Assembly: GCA_000507305.1 (NCBI GenBank)
Contig: DF240840.1
Span: 36,100 to 100,099 of the forward strand
DNA length: 64,000 nt
Reading direction: 5' to 3'
DNA from: Breviolum minutum Mf 1.05b.01
Lineage: Eukaryota > Sar > Dinophyceae > Suessiales > Symbiodiniaceae
How positions within the stretch are numbered: the first letter of the stretch is position 1; each line of letters opens with the position of its first letter. Shown here one piece after another: positions 47,807 through 59,900 of this stretch. The notes under the pieces were generated by a model that saw only the letters and a list, made by a program, of their open reading frames with translations, made no database searches and had not been told where the DNA came from. The translations under genes were made by a program, and so were the position numbers.

Positions 47807-50085
47807 TCAGCTGAGCTTTCGACCACTGAAGGGCTTGGTCAACATCACGTAGAGCGGGAATGAAATGTACACAAGGCCCATGATGATCATGATGGCATAT
47901 CCAAGCATCTCTACTCGCTTAATGTGCCCTCGAGGAATACCCAGCACAGGCGTCACTTTCTGCCAGCCCCAGCAGGCATGGACCATGAAGACACCAACTG
48001 AGAAAATGTAGAAGAAAGACCACAATGGGTTCTTGAAGATCTGGAATTCTAATGCCTCAGAAGAACAATCCTTTGACAAAAGTTAAACCGTACAATCTGC
48101 TTCGATGTGACAAGCACAGCATGGCTTCCCCGCTGCTTCCATACTGCTTCCACACTTCAACTAAGGCTTCCACATAGATGTCTCGGACGCCCACAGGCTC
48201 CACATAAGATGCATCCGTCCAGAAGAGGTTCAACGACAAAATACCCCAGAAATTGATCAAATAAGGAGGTGGGCGGATGTAGTATGGGCCGAACTGATCT
48301 GTGTCACCAAATCGGAACTGGAACAAGTGAATAGTCATGAATGTCAACAGCATCAGACCGGAGATAGCCAAGTTCAAGACGTTGATGCCTTGTGAGTTCA
48401 CCAGTGCAAGCTTCATATCCCAGGTCCTCTTCAATCCAACAAAGACGTGCAAAAGCACGGAAAGAAGGATGTACTCCTCGACAATGTTGGCTGGAAGACC
48501 GAAGCCTGTCCAGTACAGTCGAACGTAGAAGTAGCCATAACCATTGAAATCATCTGGACCTCAAGAAATGCCACTACAGCACACGGCATGAAATGGAGTG
48601 ACTGAGTGACCCTTGGCTTGAGTAGTTATGAAGCTTAATATAGATTAAGATAGTTTCATACAAGCCAAGTAAGTCTCTGGCCCTTGAAGACGTGAAGATT
48701 TCCAACCGCGTGAATGACAATGAAGAGCACCAGAAGAATGGCACTGCGAGTCAAACCAAGACGGTCATTGGAGATCTTGATGTTCTTTGCAGAAAAAATC
48801 GTTGCACCCACTTCCTTTGCACGTGCGATGCATTGCTTTTGCTCATGAAAAGGTGGCTATAGGACACCACTGCCTACCTGCCTACCGACCTACCTGTCTA
48901 CCTGCCTACTTGCATTCCTACGGACCTCATTCTCTAGCCACCTCTGTATTTAGCTACCTACTGTACCTACTTGTCAACAGTCCAAATTGATGGGTGTGCT
49001 GACGAGCATCGTACAACATAGCAAGCACCAAAAACCAGGTTGCGTTGAAGTAAGACTTCACGTTGAGGATGAATACACCTGCTGACGAGTAGCTGACCAG
49101 AACCCCTCATGCTTCCAACCAAATAGCCCCCCCCAAAAAAAAAGGACCTGCAAAAATGCCTATGAAAAATAAATGGAACATGGCTCGAAAATTCTCACAG
49201 TTGTCGCACAAATTGAATCGTTTAAATCTTTCTGATGATGTTGCCGTCTGTTGCAGCATGGCAAAGTTCAATCTTGCATTTGTATCCCTGCCTGGATTGT
49301 CATCAATGTCAACTCGCCAATTTGCGTGGATGTCGCCATCCAAATGGCCCCATGCCTGGTGATTGGACAACGCGCCACCCTTGTCTTTCCTGCGCAATGA
49401 ACCATTAGAACGTCAGGAGCCAGAGTCAAAAAATGATTCAAATCATGCTGGAATTGAATGACAAGTCTGTCCTGGCTGGGGCACCTCCTGCTTTTGGTGC
49501 TGCACCACCGGCCACTGGGGCAGCAACACCGCTGCCAACGTTGCCGATCACTGAGTCTGGGGCATACTTGCCAATCACATCTGGTGGATGGATCCTCAAC
49601 TTTTGAAACTAATGCTCTTCAAGTGCAGCCCAGTCAAAAACACTACATCACTAGGCAGTACAAAAGTTCTTGAATTCGCATACCTTAAACCGTATGCATG
49701 TTATCCGTCACTCTACCATCAAATCTGGCTTTCCCCTTCCCCTATTTTTTCTTTGCTCTTGTGTATCTGTGTATCTTTCTTCTGTTCCGTCCTAACCTTT
49801 GAGACGTCTACGTAACAAGTTAGAGTGCAAAAGACTTTGAGAAGTTAATGCCCAAGCTTCATGTTGAACTCCTCAGTGGCATCCTTTCCTGCAAAGGTCA
49901 AGATCGCAAGCTCGCCTCCAGGATGGTCTTTAAGGAAAGAGGTCACATCAAGCACCTGTCCATCCACCACGACCCAGCAGTCAGTCTTGCTGTTGTGCTT
50001 GGCCACCTCTGTCATGGGAATGCCACCGCCGCCGCCGCCAGCAGCCGGTGCACCACCTGCCACTGCACCTCCACCTCCACCTCCA
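47722..50085. repeat. ~2.3 kb segmental duplicate of 55292-57670
   Basis: The membrane module, its introns, the IHPPD exon and the second b5 domain of copy B repeat those of copy A almost base for base, starting at TAACCCTCAACCCTTCCAGG in the 3' flank. These two carry a 'type 1' membrane module ([19 protein letters not shown]), distinct from the 'type 2' of C, X and D (FRFGATEP). Confidence 0.85.
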
Positions 50086-53000
50086 CCNAGGTGCAGCAGC
50101 ACCACCAGCGCCAGCAGCTGGTACTGTTGCTGAGTTCATCTTGTCTTCGTATGAACCACCTGCCAACTTGGAGCTTTCAACTGCTCCTGTCAGACCTCCT
50201 CCAGACACGTCACGGAGGTCCACCTCCTTAAAGTCAGCACCCAACATGTACTTGGCAGCTGCTCTGCCAGCAACACGACCAAAAACCACGCAGTCCAAGA
50301 GTGAGTTGCCACCCAAACGGTTGTTGCCATGGACTCCTCCTGCAACCTCTCCTGCTGCGTACAAACCTGGAATGGCCTGATTGTTGGCACCAATGCAAGC
50401 TGAATCTGTGTCAATCAACAAGCCACCCATGCAGTAGTGGATCACAGGCGTGATGATCGCAACATAAAATGGCTCACTCTTCACAGCGGAACCAGGAATG
50501 ATGTTGTGGTAGAACTTCTTGCCACTTCCAGTCTTGCCACTTGCCTCATCCCATGCACAACTCCCTACATCTTTATCATAGGAAATCATCGGAATGAAAA
50601 TAAAATAAAAGGTGGTGTGGAGACCTTGGACCCTCGGCAAGCAATTTTTAATCACCTCCAAGATTTCCCACCAAAAAAACAAAAATCCTATGGCAGGGTT
50701 TTAGGATTAAATGATGATTCTATTCTTTGCAAATGTTCAGGCCCATCTATATACATATATATATATACATGTATATATGTATATTTACATATTCAAATAG
50801 CATATGTAATGTGAATCTCAGATACATATTCCATACATTATAAGTTATATGTGTTCCTTTCATCTATCTTTTCACCCACGCTCTAATTTGCTTCCCCTCA
50901 TCACTTCCCTCAGAAAGGCCCTGCCTCATCCCAGGACTTTCCCGAGGGATACGCTGGCCAGGGACCGGCATCGGGCTGCGTCTCGGTTTTCTTGGCCGCC
51001 TGGTAATGTTCCTCATGGGTCTGTTCGATCACAGAGAGCTCAACCCCCATATCCTTGGCCAAATCACCACCTGTGGAGTAGTACTTCATTACCTGAGTGC
51101 TTGCAAATGTTGTGAAGGCAGCAAAGACCCATGCACACTTTTTGAATCTTTTTGCAACATGCAAATATTCAATTTTCTGGGTAAAAACTCGGCTGCAAAC
51201 ACCGCGGCCAGTGTAGTGCCTTTGTTTGAAGCTGCAAGGCAATGGGCTTCACACAAGGACAAGGACAACACCAACGGCACCAACAAAAAGAAGCACAAAA
51301 ACAACCACAAGAACCACAACAACGGATTCTGATCCGATGTGGACCCTCCGAAGTGAAAAAACCTTCTCAAAGCTATTGTTTTCAGAGCAATTGAGATCCT
51401 CACTTGCAATGCCAAATAATCTCATCAGAGGCAGCCTTGTTGAGGCAAAGCCTGCAAAATCCAACGTTCCGTGAGTCAAGTTGACATGTCAGATGTCAGA
51501 TGTTTGCGCAAGCCACGCTTTTACATGACATTGGTATGTTGAAATAAAACTAAAAGTTGTTATGTTCCAGTTGACAGGGCAGACCAGCTTGGTTTGATGG
51601 AAAAAATCATTTCTCCAAAGTTCCATTGTACACTAAACCTCTTCAAATGACTTCGTAACCAAGCGGGATGTTCAGCCTGAAAGGTGGCTTGCTTTTCCAC
51701 ATCTCACCGGTGACATAATCACGACCTCAGCTCATGATCCGAATCTAAGGGTGCCACCCCCCCAAGAAAATAAAGGATTCTTTAAGGGATGATGGTGGTT
51801 AATAAACCATTAATAAGGAATAAGGCCATAAGGCCCTATTTCCTTGGGGTGGTGACATGGGAGGAGGGGATACGATAACCCCGACTTGGCTTTCACAGTC
51901 AAGGCCCTGACGGCCCAGCTCGTTGGCAAAGCGCTTTCCCTCTGCGTTCAGGATGATGCCACCAACACCACGCAGGGCCTATGTCACTCTATGCTTGCTA
52001 TGGCAAGAGAGAATCATCAAAGTTGCTACATTTGATGTTTAAAAACCAGAGTTCCAGGTATATTTCTCTGGTGCAAGTGCCAGGTTGTCTCTACAGGACT
52101 TCCCGTAGCTTACAGAGTTCAACAGAATCCATATGAATCCATGCATTTGAATCACATTCATCCACAATTTCAACCAGGCAATCCAGCTCCACATCCAAAG
52201 GTCCAGCCTCTGCTGCCAAAAACTTGATCTTGGCATCGGCATCATCAGGCTTCACCAGTCCAGTAGGATGGACTTGTACCCATTCCAAGTCGATGCACTT
52301 TGCGCCAATGGCCTGAAGAAAGCATGGAGTCGTGAGGCATAGGTGCTTGGTGTTTCCCAAGATGATGGTAATGGCGGTAGTGGTATCATGATGTATCCAT
52401 GCTACAATACCCCAGGAAATAGGCAAACCTTGCCATACTTCTTTGCAGCTAAAGGAAGATGCTCGCCTCTCCCATCTTGATGCCGTCGCCGGTGCAGTGC
52501 TCGCCGTTGGTGGTGGGCAAATGAAGCAGGTCCGGTCTGTACTGTGCCAGCAAGGAATTGCTGGTGAAGTCGGCACCAAAACCACCTGCAGCAGAGAATT
52601 TGAAACATTCAAAGTATCGAAACATTCTGAAAACTTGATCCAAAGCATGCAAAAGAAGCGGGATCGTTGTGAACCCTCAATCCGTTCTGACTTGAACGTG
52701 ATTATTCAAGTTTCTTGCGTAAGTTGCTTGCCTGAAGCCAAAATCACAGGTCCGAACTCTTGAAAGTTCTGGCCGCCCTTCTCGTAGACACACCCGACAC
52801 AAGTGTTGCCCTCGGTGACCAGCTTGAACACCTTGGCCTTCGTGATGATACGAGCCAAGTTGCTCTTCTCGGCCACCTGCCACTGCGATTCCAATTCATC
52901 ACAGATGACCAATGACTCACAACATATCACAGACCCGCATGTGTGCAAGATTACAACTTGTGAATGTACAGAATGTACAAAATCGCAGTTTGCTTGATGA

Positions 53001-54187
53001 TATTTGAAGCACCAAGCTGCCTGGCCTTCTCCAACATCTGAATCAGCGCATAGGTGATCGTCATCCCAGGGAATCGTTCCTTACCTCGATGTGTACGTGG
53101 CTGTGAGTGTCCTCCAAGGCGTGCCACCAAAGAGAGATCCAAATTGAACTTCTCCACCAGCCAATCCTAGACACGTCAGACAAGTTTCATTGGCACCACC
53201 CAGTACTGACCCTTGACCTTATGTTTCATCGTAACAGTAGAGCCAAAAAGGATTTCCTAGGTCAATTCCATCACATCCAGTTGACGAGACATGGAGGTTC
53301 TGCCTAGAGCCCATCAAATCTAAAGATTTGAGTATAAAACTCATTTAAATGTACTGTTTTCAACATTGGTCAACAATCAACATCTGAACTTTTTGCAGCC
53401 CAGGCTCGACATCTGCCGCACTATTGTCGCAAAGAAGCCTTGGTTTTTTTCATGGGGAAAGTTGTGAAAGCACCCGCAATTTTTGTGTCACGGGTAAAAA
53501 AAATCCTTGAATTGTCGGAATTTCCAGTCCTTCCAAAAATCCCAATCCATAAATCCATCCAAAAAGGCATCGAATTTTCCTTTCAGGCTCGAAGAATCTG
53601 AGTTTTTCCAATTTCCAACCTTCTCTTTTCCCCTTATCTAAACCAACTTGGGGTTGACTTGGCTGCTGTTTGTATGTTTTTGTGCCAAAAGACTTGGCCA
53701 GTTCGGGCTTTTTAGCACCACCTTTCATGGTGTCCTGAGTGAAGATGTCCGCGTTGTCCGGAATGCCCTTCGCCTTTTGAGTCTTGGTTCCTGGAAGCCG
53801 AGCCGTTCGGTGATTTGAAGGGAGAAACAACTTGTTGGATGTTTGGATGTTGCGCCTGCACCATTAATTCCAGAGGTAGCCTTGGTACTGTTGCCACCAC
53901 AAAAAGAGGACTTGTCCTTAGTCCACCAGCTTCAACTTCAGCAAGCTGAATCACAAAACAACCAGCAGAATAACTGAGCGCAATCGAAACACCAGCAGAA
54001 CGACTCGGCCGCCATTCTCAACCACCGTGTTGGCGGCAGACATGCCTGAAAACACTGCAATTGTTTTGGAACCCCTGGATTTTTGTTGGCAAAATTGGTG
54101 AGGGATATCTGCAGACAATTTTTCACTCATGCCTCCCAGACCGCCACCGACAACGATGGCTTGACTTGTTGGAAAGGAAGCTGCCAT
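47807..54187 (-). CDS. copy B: fumarate reductase - cytochrome b5 - cytochrome b fusion
   Basis: Start ATG at 54187 ([19 protein letters not shown]). Exons as in A, with these differences. FTQ and DTMKGGAKK are continuous (53697-53790), so one intron is missing. The exon at 50922-51092 is divergent ([35 protein letters not shown]). An extra intron follows SGKSWDEA (50542-50933). The FAD C-terminus (50090-50553) is almost identical to the other copies. The single N at 50088 joins the Gly-rich linker of the FAD C-terminus to that of the second b5, so the first b5 domain present in A, C and D is absent here. This is a true deletion or, more likely, a collapsed gap; it also shifts the frame. One b5 domain (49857-50080, completed by the IHPPD exon near 49480-49595) and a type 1 membrane module (47807-49397) follow. 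The stop codon is TGA at 47807. Confidence 0.75.
48871..48968. repeat. CTAC/CTGC tetranucleotide repeat
   Basis: Imperfect CTAC, CTGC and CTTC units in an intron of the type 1 membrane module of copy B. The equivalent intron of copy A holds the same array at 56438-56540 with small length changes, so it predates the duplication. Confidence 0.85.
50542..50933. mobile_element. introner-like insertion with 12 bp target duplication
   Basis: The sequence TGCCTCATCCCA occurs at 50542-50553 and again at 50922-50933 (plus strand). Between the copies lie 368 bp absent from copies A, C and D, where the coding sequence is continuous ([15 protein letters not shown]). In mRNA sense each repeat reads TGGGATGAGGCA. 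Splicing at GAG|GC in the first and GAG|GC in the second removes a 380 bp GC-AG intron and restores the frame exactly. The insert holds an AT-rich core (50750-50850) and no coding sequence. Confidence 0.8.
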
Positions 54188-55375
54188 GGCTTTGGTACAA
54201 AACCTCAACACGCAAAGATTGGGTGAAAAAAAAACTCGCAGGATTCAGGATTCTGAGGATCTGACTGTGGAACTGTTAACGCCTCAACTGTTCTTTGGTG
54301 GATTCAGAAATGCACATGAAAGAGTCGAAAGAGCGAAAAAGGGAATTTCACCTGATGCCTTTGAAGAGCTGTGGCAAGTCTTCAGCCAAGGTGCGTTTCA
54401 CCGTGAACTTGGCGTGAGCCCTGACCCTTCAAAAAAGACTGCGGCTTTCACAACTAGACCCCCAACCCTTACAAGCATTGCAAGTCAACCCCACATCGTT
54501 GAAGACTTCTCCACCTACAGTCTTGCCCAGGAAGCCTTATCTGGTACTGACTCACAAGAACCTATCTAAATATAAAGTATATCTATATATACATCTTAAA
54601 GATACTTAAAGTCATGTGGTCAAATGTCACAGGTAGCTGCATACTGGATCAGTAAACAAAACATAGAAAAAACTAACCTGAAACTACCGCCAATCCATGA
54701 TCATCAGGACGTAAAAAAATGTTTTCGGCCTGATCTTCACTTTTTTCCGCGTGACGACACGTGAATCAAAGATGGGATGGCTTTAAAAAGGAATGATGCT
54801 TCGCAAACGTCGCAAAGATCTGAAAGCCCAAAATTGTTTTTGAAAGGCTCCGATCAAACGTGCGTGCGGAACGGCGCAACTGAGATTGAGCTTCCCTTTA
54901 AAAGCTCGGCTTGAAACTACAACGTTCTAAGTTCTAACTCCCACCCCATGCCCTGCAGTCAACCCACCAAGGATCCTGAGATCAAACAAAAAACGGGTGT
55001 ATCGCAATGTGTTGAAAAAAAACAGCGAACAAGCTGATGCTGCCTCCTCCACAAGGCAGTCAAGCTGGCCCACAAAAGCCACGCCTGCCTCTGCTAACGC
55101 AACAGGACGTGCGATGGAGTTCATGATCAGTTTTGGACGGCCGGGTGAAAAAAAACACTTCATCTCGTAGCTGTTTTAAAACCAGCAGCTCAGCTGCGTT
55201 AAATCTTTTGATATCATTGTTGCATGCCAAGTGAAAACAAACACTTTGCAGCCCAGCATCCCAGGGTGTTTCTGCGACACATCTATCATCTAACCCTCAA
55301 CCCTTCCAGGAATCTGGATGGTGTCTTCATAGCCTCGGAGTTTGGTGCTATGCTTCTGAGGTACAACTGATGACA
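54188..55375. other. intergenic between A and B
   Basis: About 1.2 kb. A plus-strand frame at 54186-54569 has no family motif and overlaps the start of copy B in antisense. No other coding signal. It includes the 5' flank of B and the short duplicated 3' flank of A (55292-55375). Confidence 0.45.
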
Positions 55376-56983
55376 TCAGCTGAGCTTTCGACCACTGAAG
55401 GGCTTGGTCAACATCACGTAGAGCGGGAATGAAATGTACACAAGGCCCATGATGATCATGATGGCATATCCAAGCATCTCTACTCGCTTAATGTGCCCTC
55501 GGGGAATACCCAGCACAGGCGTCACTTTCTGCCAGCCCCAGCAGGCATGGACCATGAAGACACCAACTGAGAAAATGTAGAAGAAAGACCACAGTGGGTT
55601 CTTGAAGATCTGGAATTCTAATGCCTCAGAAGAACAATTGCTTGACAAAAGTGAAAACGTACAATCTGCTTCCATGTGACAAGCATGGCATGGCTTCCAC
55701 GCTGCTTCCGTACTACTTCCACACTTCAACTGAGGCTTCTACATAGATGTCTCGGACGCCCACAGGCTCCACATAAGATGCATCCGTCCAGAAGAGGTTC
55801 AACGACAAAATACCCCAGAAATTGATCAAATAAGGAGGTGGGCGGATGTAGTATGGGCCGAACTGATCTGTGTCACCAAATCGGAACTGGAACAAGTGAA
55901 TAGTCATGAATGTCAACAGCATCAGACCGGAGATAGCCAAGTTCAAGACGTTGATGCCTTGTGAGTTCACCAGTGCAAGCTTCATATCCCAGGTCCTCTT
56001 CAATCCAACAAAGACGTGCAAAAGCACGGAAAGAAGGATGTACTCCTCGACAATGTTGGCTGGAAGACCGAAGCCTGTCCAGTACAGTCGAACGTAGAAG
56101 TAGCCATAACCATTGAAATCATCTGGACCTCAAGAAATGCCACTACAGCACACGGCATGAAATGGAGTGACTGAGTGACCCTTGGCTTGAGTAGTTATGA
56201 AGCTTAACATAGATTAAAATAGTTTCATACAAGTGAAGTAAGTCTCTAACCCTTGAAGACGTGAAGATTTCCAACCGCGTGAATGACAATGAAGAGCACC
56301 AGAAGAATGGCACTGCGAGTCAAACCAAGACGGTCATTGGAGATCTTGATGTTCTTTGCAGAAAAAATCGTTGCACCCACTTCCTTTGCACGTGCGATGC
56401 ATTGCTTGTTGCTCATGAAAAGGCGGCTATAGGACACCACTGCCTACCTGCCTACCGGCCTACCTGTCTACCTGCCTACTTGCATGCCTACAGTAGGGAC
56501 CTCATTCTCTATCCACCTCTCTATTTAGCTACCTACTGTACCTACTTGTCAACAGTCCAAATTGATGAGTGTGCTGACGAGCATCGTACAACATAGCAAG
56601 CACCAAAAACCAGGTTGCGTTGAAGTAAGACTTCACGTTGAGGATGAATACACCTGCTGAGCAGAGTAGCTGACCAGAACCCATCCCACCAGTCAAGCCC
56701 ACTCATGCTTCCAACCAAATAGCCCCCCCAAAAAAAAAGGACCTGCAAAAATGCCTATGAAAAATAAATGGAACATGGCTCGAAAATTCTCACAGTTGTC
56801 GCACAAATTCAATCTTTCTGAAGATGTTGCCGTCTGTTGCAGCATGGCAAAGTTCAATCTTGCATTTGCATCCATGCCTGGATTGTCATCAATGTCAACT
56901 CGCCAGTTTGCATGGATGTCGCCATCCAAATGGCCCCATGCCTGGTGATTGGACAACGCGCCACCCTTGTCTTTCCTGCGCAA
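55376..56983 (-). other. copy A: membrane cytochrome b module (type 1)
   Basis: Exons include about 56560-56660 ([20 protein letters not shown]), about 56256-56400 ([27 protein letters not shown]), 55740-56129 ([56 protein letters not shown]) and 55376-55620 ([20 protein letters not shown]). About six hydrophobic helices carry four conserved His in membrane context, suited to bind two b haems. H-x-x-G-N-x-x-x-F followed by F-N-x-Y is the signature of the b558/B-type cytochrome subunit of succinate dehydrogenase and fumarate reductase. An intron between IYVE and ALEFQIF starts GCCTTAG and ends just before GCATTAG, a near direct repeat. Confidence 0.7.
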
Positions 56984-59900
56984 TGAACCATTAGAACGTC
57001 AGGAGCCAAAGTCAGAAAAATGATTCAAATCATGCTGGAAATGAAGGACAAGTCTGTCCTGGCTGGGGCACCTCCTGCTTTTGGTGCTGCACCACCGGCC
57101 ACTGGGGCAGCAACACCGCTGCCAACGTTGCCGATCACTGAGTCTGGGGCATACTTGCCAATCACATCAGGTGGATGGATCCTCAACTTTTGAAACAAAT
57201 GCTCTTCAAGTGCAGCCCAGTCAAAAACACTACATCATTAGTCAGTACAAAAGCTCTTGAATTCGCATACAGCAAACCGTATGCAGATCTATGATCGGTC
57301 ACTCTACCATCAAATCTGGCTTTCCCCTTCCCCTATTTTTTCTTTGCTCTTGTGTATCTGTGTATCTTTCTTCTGTTCCTTCCTAACCTTTGAGACGTCT
57401 ACGTACCAAGCTAGAGTGCAAAAGACTTTGAGAAGTTAATGCCCAAGCTTCATGTTGAACTCCTCAGTGGCATCCTTTCCAGCAAAGGTCAAGATCGCAA
57501 GCTCGCCTCCAGGATGGTCTTTAAGGAAAGAGGTCACATCAAGCACCTGTCCATCCACCACGACCCAGCAGTCAGTCTTGCTGTTGTGCTTGGCCACCTC
57601 TGTCATGGGAATGCCACCGCCGCCACCGCCAGCAGCCGGTGCACCACCTGCCACTGCACCTCCACCTCCACCACCACCCATGCCGATCACGGAGTCAGGA
57701 GCATACTTGCCAATGACATCTGGAGGATGGATCCTTTGAGAATTGAACGAAAGAAGAAACCAAAGGAAAGCTGCTAACAGGTGTGGTGAGAAAAGTGCCA
57801 CTGATTATGCAACGTCTACAAACTGTGTCAATGTGGCCAAGGCTCATGTTGAACTCCTCAGTGGCATCCTTGCCAGCAAAAGTCAAAATAGCCAATTCAC
57901 CACCTGGATGATCTCCAAGGAAAGAGGTCACATCAAGCACCTGTCCATCAACCACGACCCAGCAATCAGTCTTGCTGTTGTGCTTGGCCACATCAGCCAT
58001 GCTAATGCCTCCACCACCGCCTGCAGCTGGTGCAGCAGCACCACCAGCGCCACCAGCTGGTACTGTTGCTGAGTTCATCTTGTCTTCGTATGAACCACCT
58101 GCCAACTTGGAGCTTTCAACTGCTCCTGTCAGGCCTCCTCCAGACACTTCACGGAGGTCCACCTCCTTAAAGTCAGCACCCAACATGTACTTAGCAGCTG
58201 CTCTGCCAGCAACACGGCCAAAAACCACGCAGTCCAAGAGCGAGTTGCCACCCAAACGGTTGTTGCCATGGACTCCTCCTGCAACCTCTCCTGCTGCGTA
58301 CAAACCAGGAATGGCCTGATTGTTGGCACCAATGCAAGCTGAATCTGTGTCAATCAACAAGCCACCCATGCAGTAGTGGATCACAGGCGTGATGATCGCA
58401 ACATAAAATGGCTCACTCTTCACAGCGGAACCAGGAATGATGTTGTGGTAGAACTTCTTGCCGCTTCCAGTCTTGCCACTTGCCTCATCCCAAGACTTTC
58501 CTGATGGATAGGCAGGCCAAGAGCCACCATCCGGATCTTTCTCCGTCTTCTTGGCAGCCTGGTAGTGTTCCTCGTGCACCTGCTCAATCACCGAAAGTGC
58601 GACTCCCATATCTTTGGCGAGGTCCTCGCCGGTGGCATAGTACTTCATGACCTCAGTGAGGCCAACATTTTCATCCCAAAACTCTGGGACCTTCCATTCC
58701 TTTGCCAAGGCACACCACGCCCAGTGTAGTGCCTGGGATTCAGATGGGAGAACAGCAAGCATGGCAAGAAACAAGAAACCAACAGTCAGGACTCTAGGAG
58801 CACCACTTGCAGTGCCAAATGATTTCATCCGAAGCTGCCTTGTTCAAGCACAACCTGCGCAAAGGTTGCGAACACAAGTCAGGAGCCTGTTTGTACCTTT
58901 GTATGCCAGTGTTAAATATATCTTTTAAAAAGATCTTCATTCAATACCTCTGTCCAAATGGTGTCCAATATACGATGTGAAACTGGCTGTACAAAATGGA
59001 AAAGAAGTCTGATGCGACGTCGGATAACTTCAAGTCTGCATCGAAGACAACAACGGGTTGAGGCAACTCGTTTATACGCAGATCTTACTATAATCATATG
59101 CAATCAGCCTGAAAGGTGGCTTGCTTTTCCACATCTCGCCAGTGACATAGTCACGACCTCAGCTCATGATCCGAATCTAAGGGTGCCACCCCCCCAAGAA
59201 AATAAAGGATTCTTTAAGGGATGATGGTGGTTAATAAACCATTAATAAGGAATAAGGCCATAAGGCCCTATTTCCTTGGGGTGGTGACATGGGAGGAGGG
59301 GATACGATAACCCCGACTTGGCTTTCACAGTCAAGGCCCTGACGGCCCAGCTCGTTGGCAAAGCGCTTTCCCTCTGCGTTCAGAATGATGCCACCAACAC
59401 CACGCAGGGCCTATGTCACTCTACTCTTGCTATGGCAAGAGAGAATCATTTAAAGTTGCTAAATTTGATGTTTAAAAACCAGAGTTCCAGGTAGATTTCT
59501 CTGGTGTAAGTGCCAGGTGGTTCTCATCTGTTGAATTCAAAAGGACTAAAAATCACCACGAATTTCCAGGAATTTGCAGATGTCAAGAGATTTTAGAGTC
59601 CAAAAAAAAAATGCACCTCAGCGGCCAAAAACTTGATCTTGGCATCGGCATCGTCGGGCTTCACCAGCCCAGTGGGATGGACCTGGACCCACTCCAAGTC
59701 GATGCTCTTAGCACCGATGGCCTGAGAGGATTGATAGGAAGATAGGTGAGAGTGGGTTGAGAAGTCAAGAACATGGAGGATGACGAGGTGAAAAACCACG
59801 GCAGCGGCTGTGGGCAGCTTCTGGCCTCTCCCATCTTGATGCCGTCGCCCGTGCAGTGCTCGCCGTTGGTGGTTGGCAAATGAAGCAGGTCCGGTCTGTA

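Noticed and set aside
57436..57801. Copy A b5 frame treated as a separate short protein ending at TAA
   Set aside because: The stop lies in the intron after FNM; the next IHPPD exon completes the domain.
57436..58010. LGH after FNM taken as the second haem ligand, and an apparent loss of this ligand in C, D and X
   Set aside because: Splicing FNM to IHPPD, at AACAT|GA or AACAT|GT, gives the flavocytochrome b2-like spacing in every copy; LGH is intron and nothing is lost.
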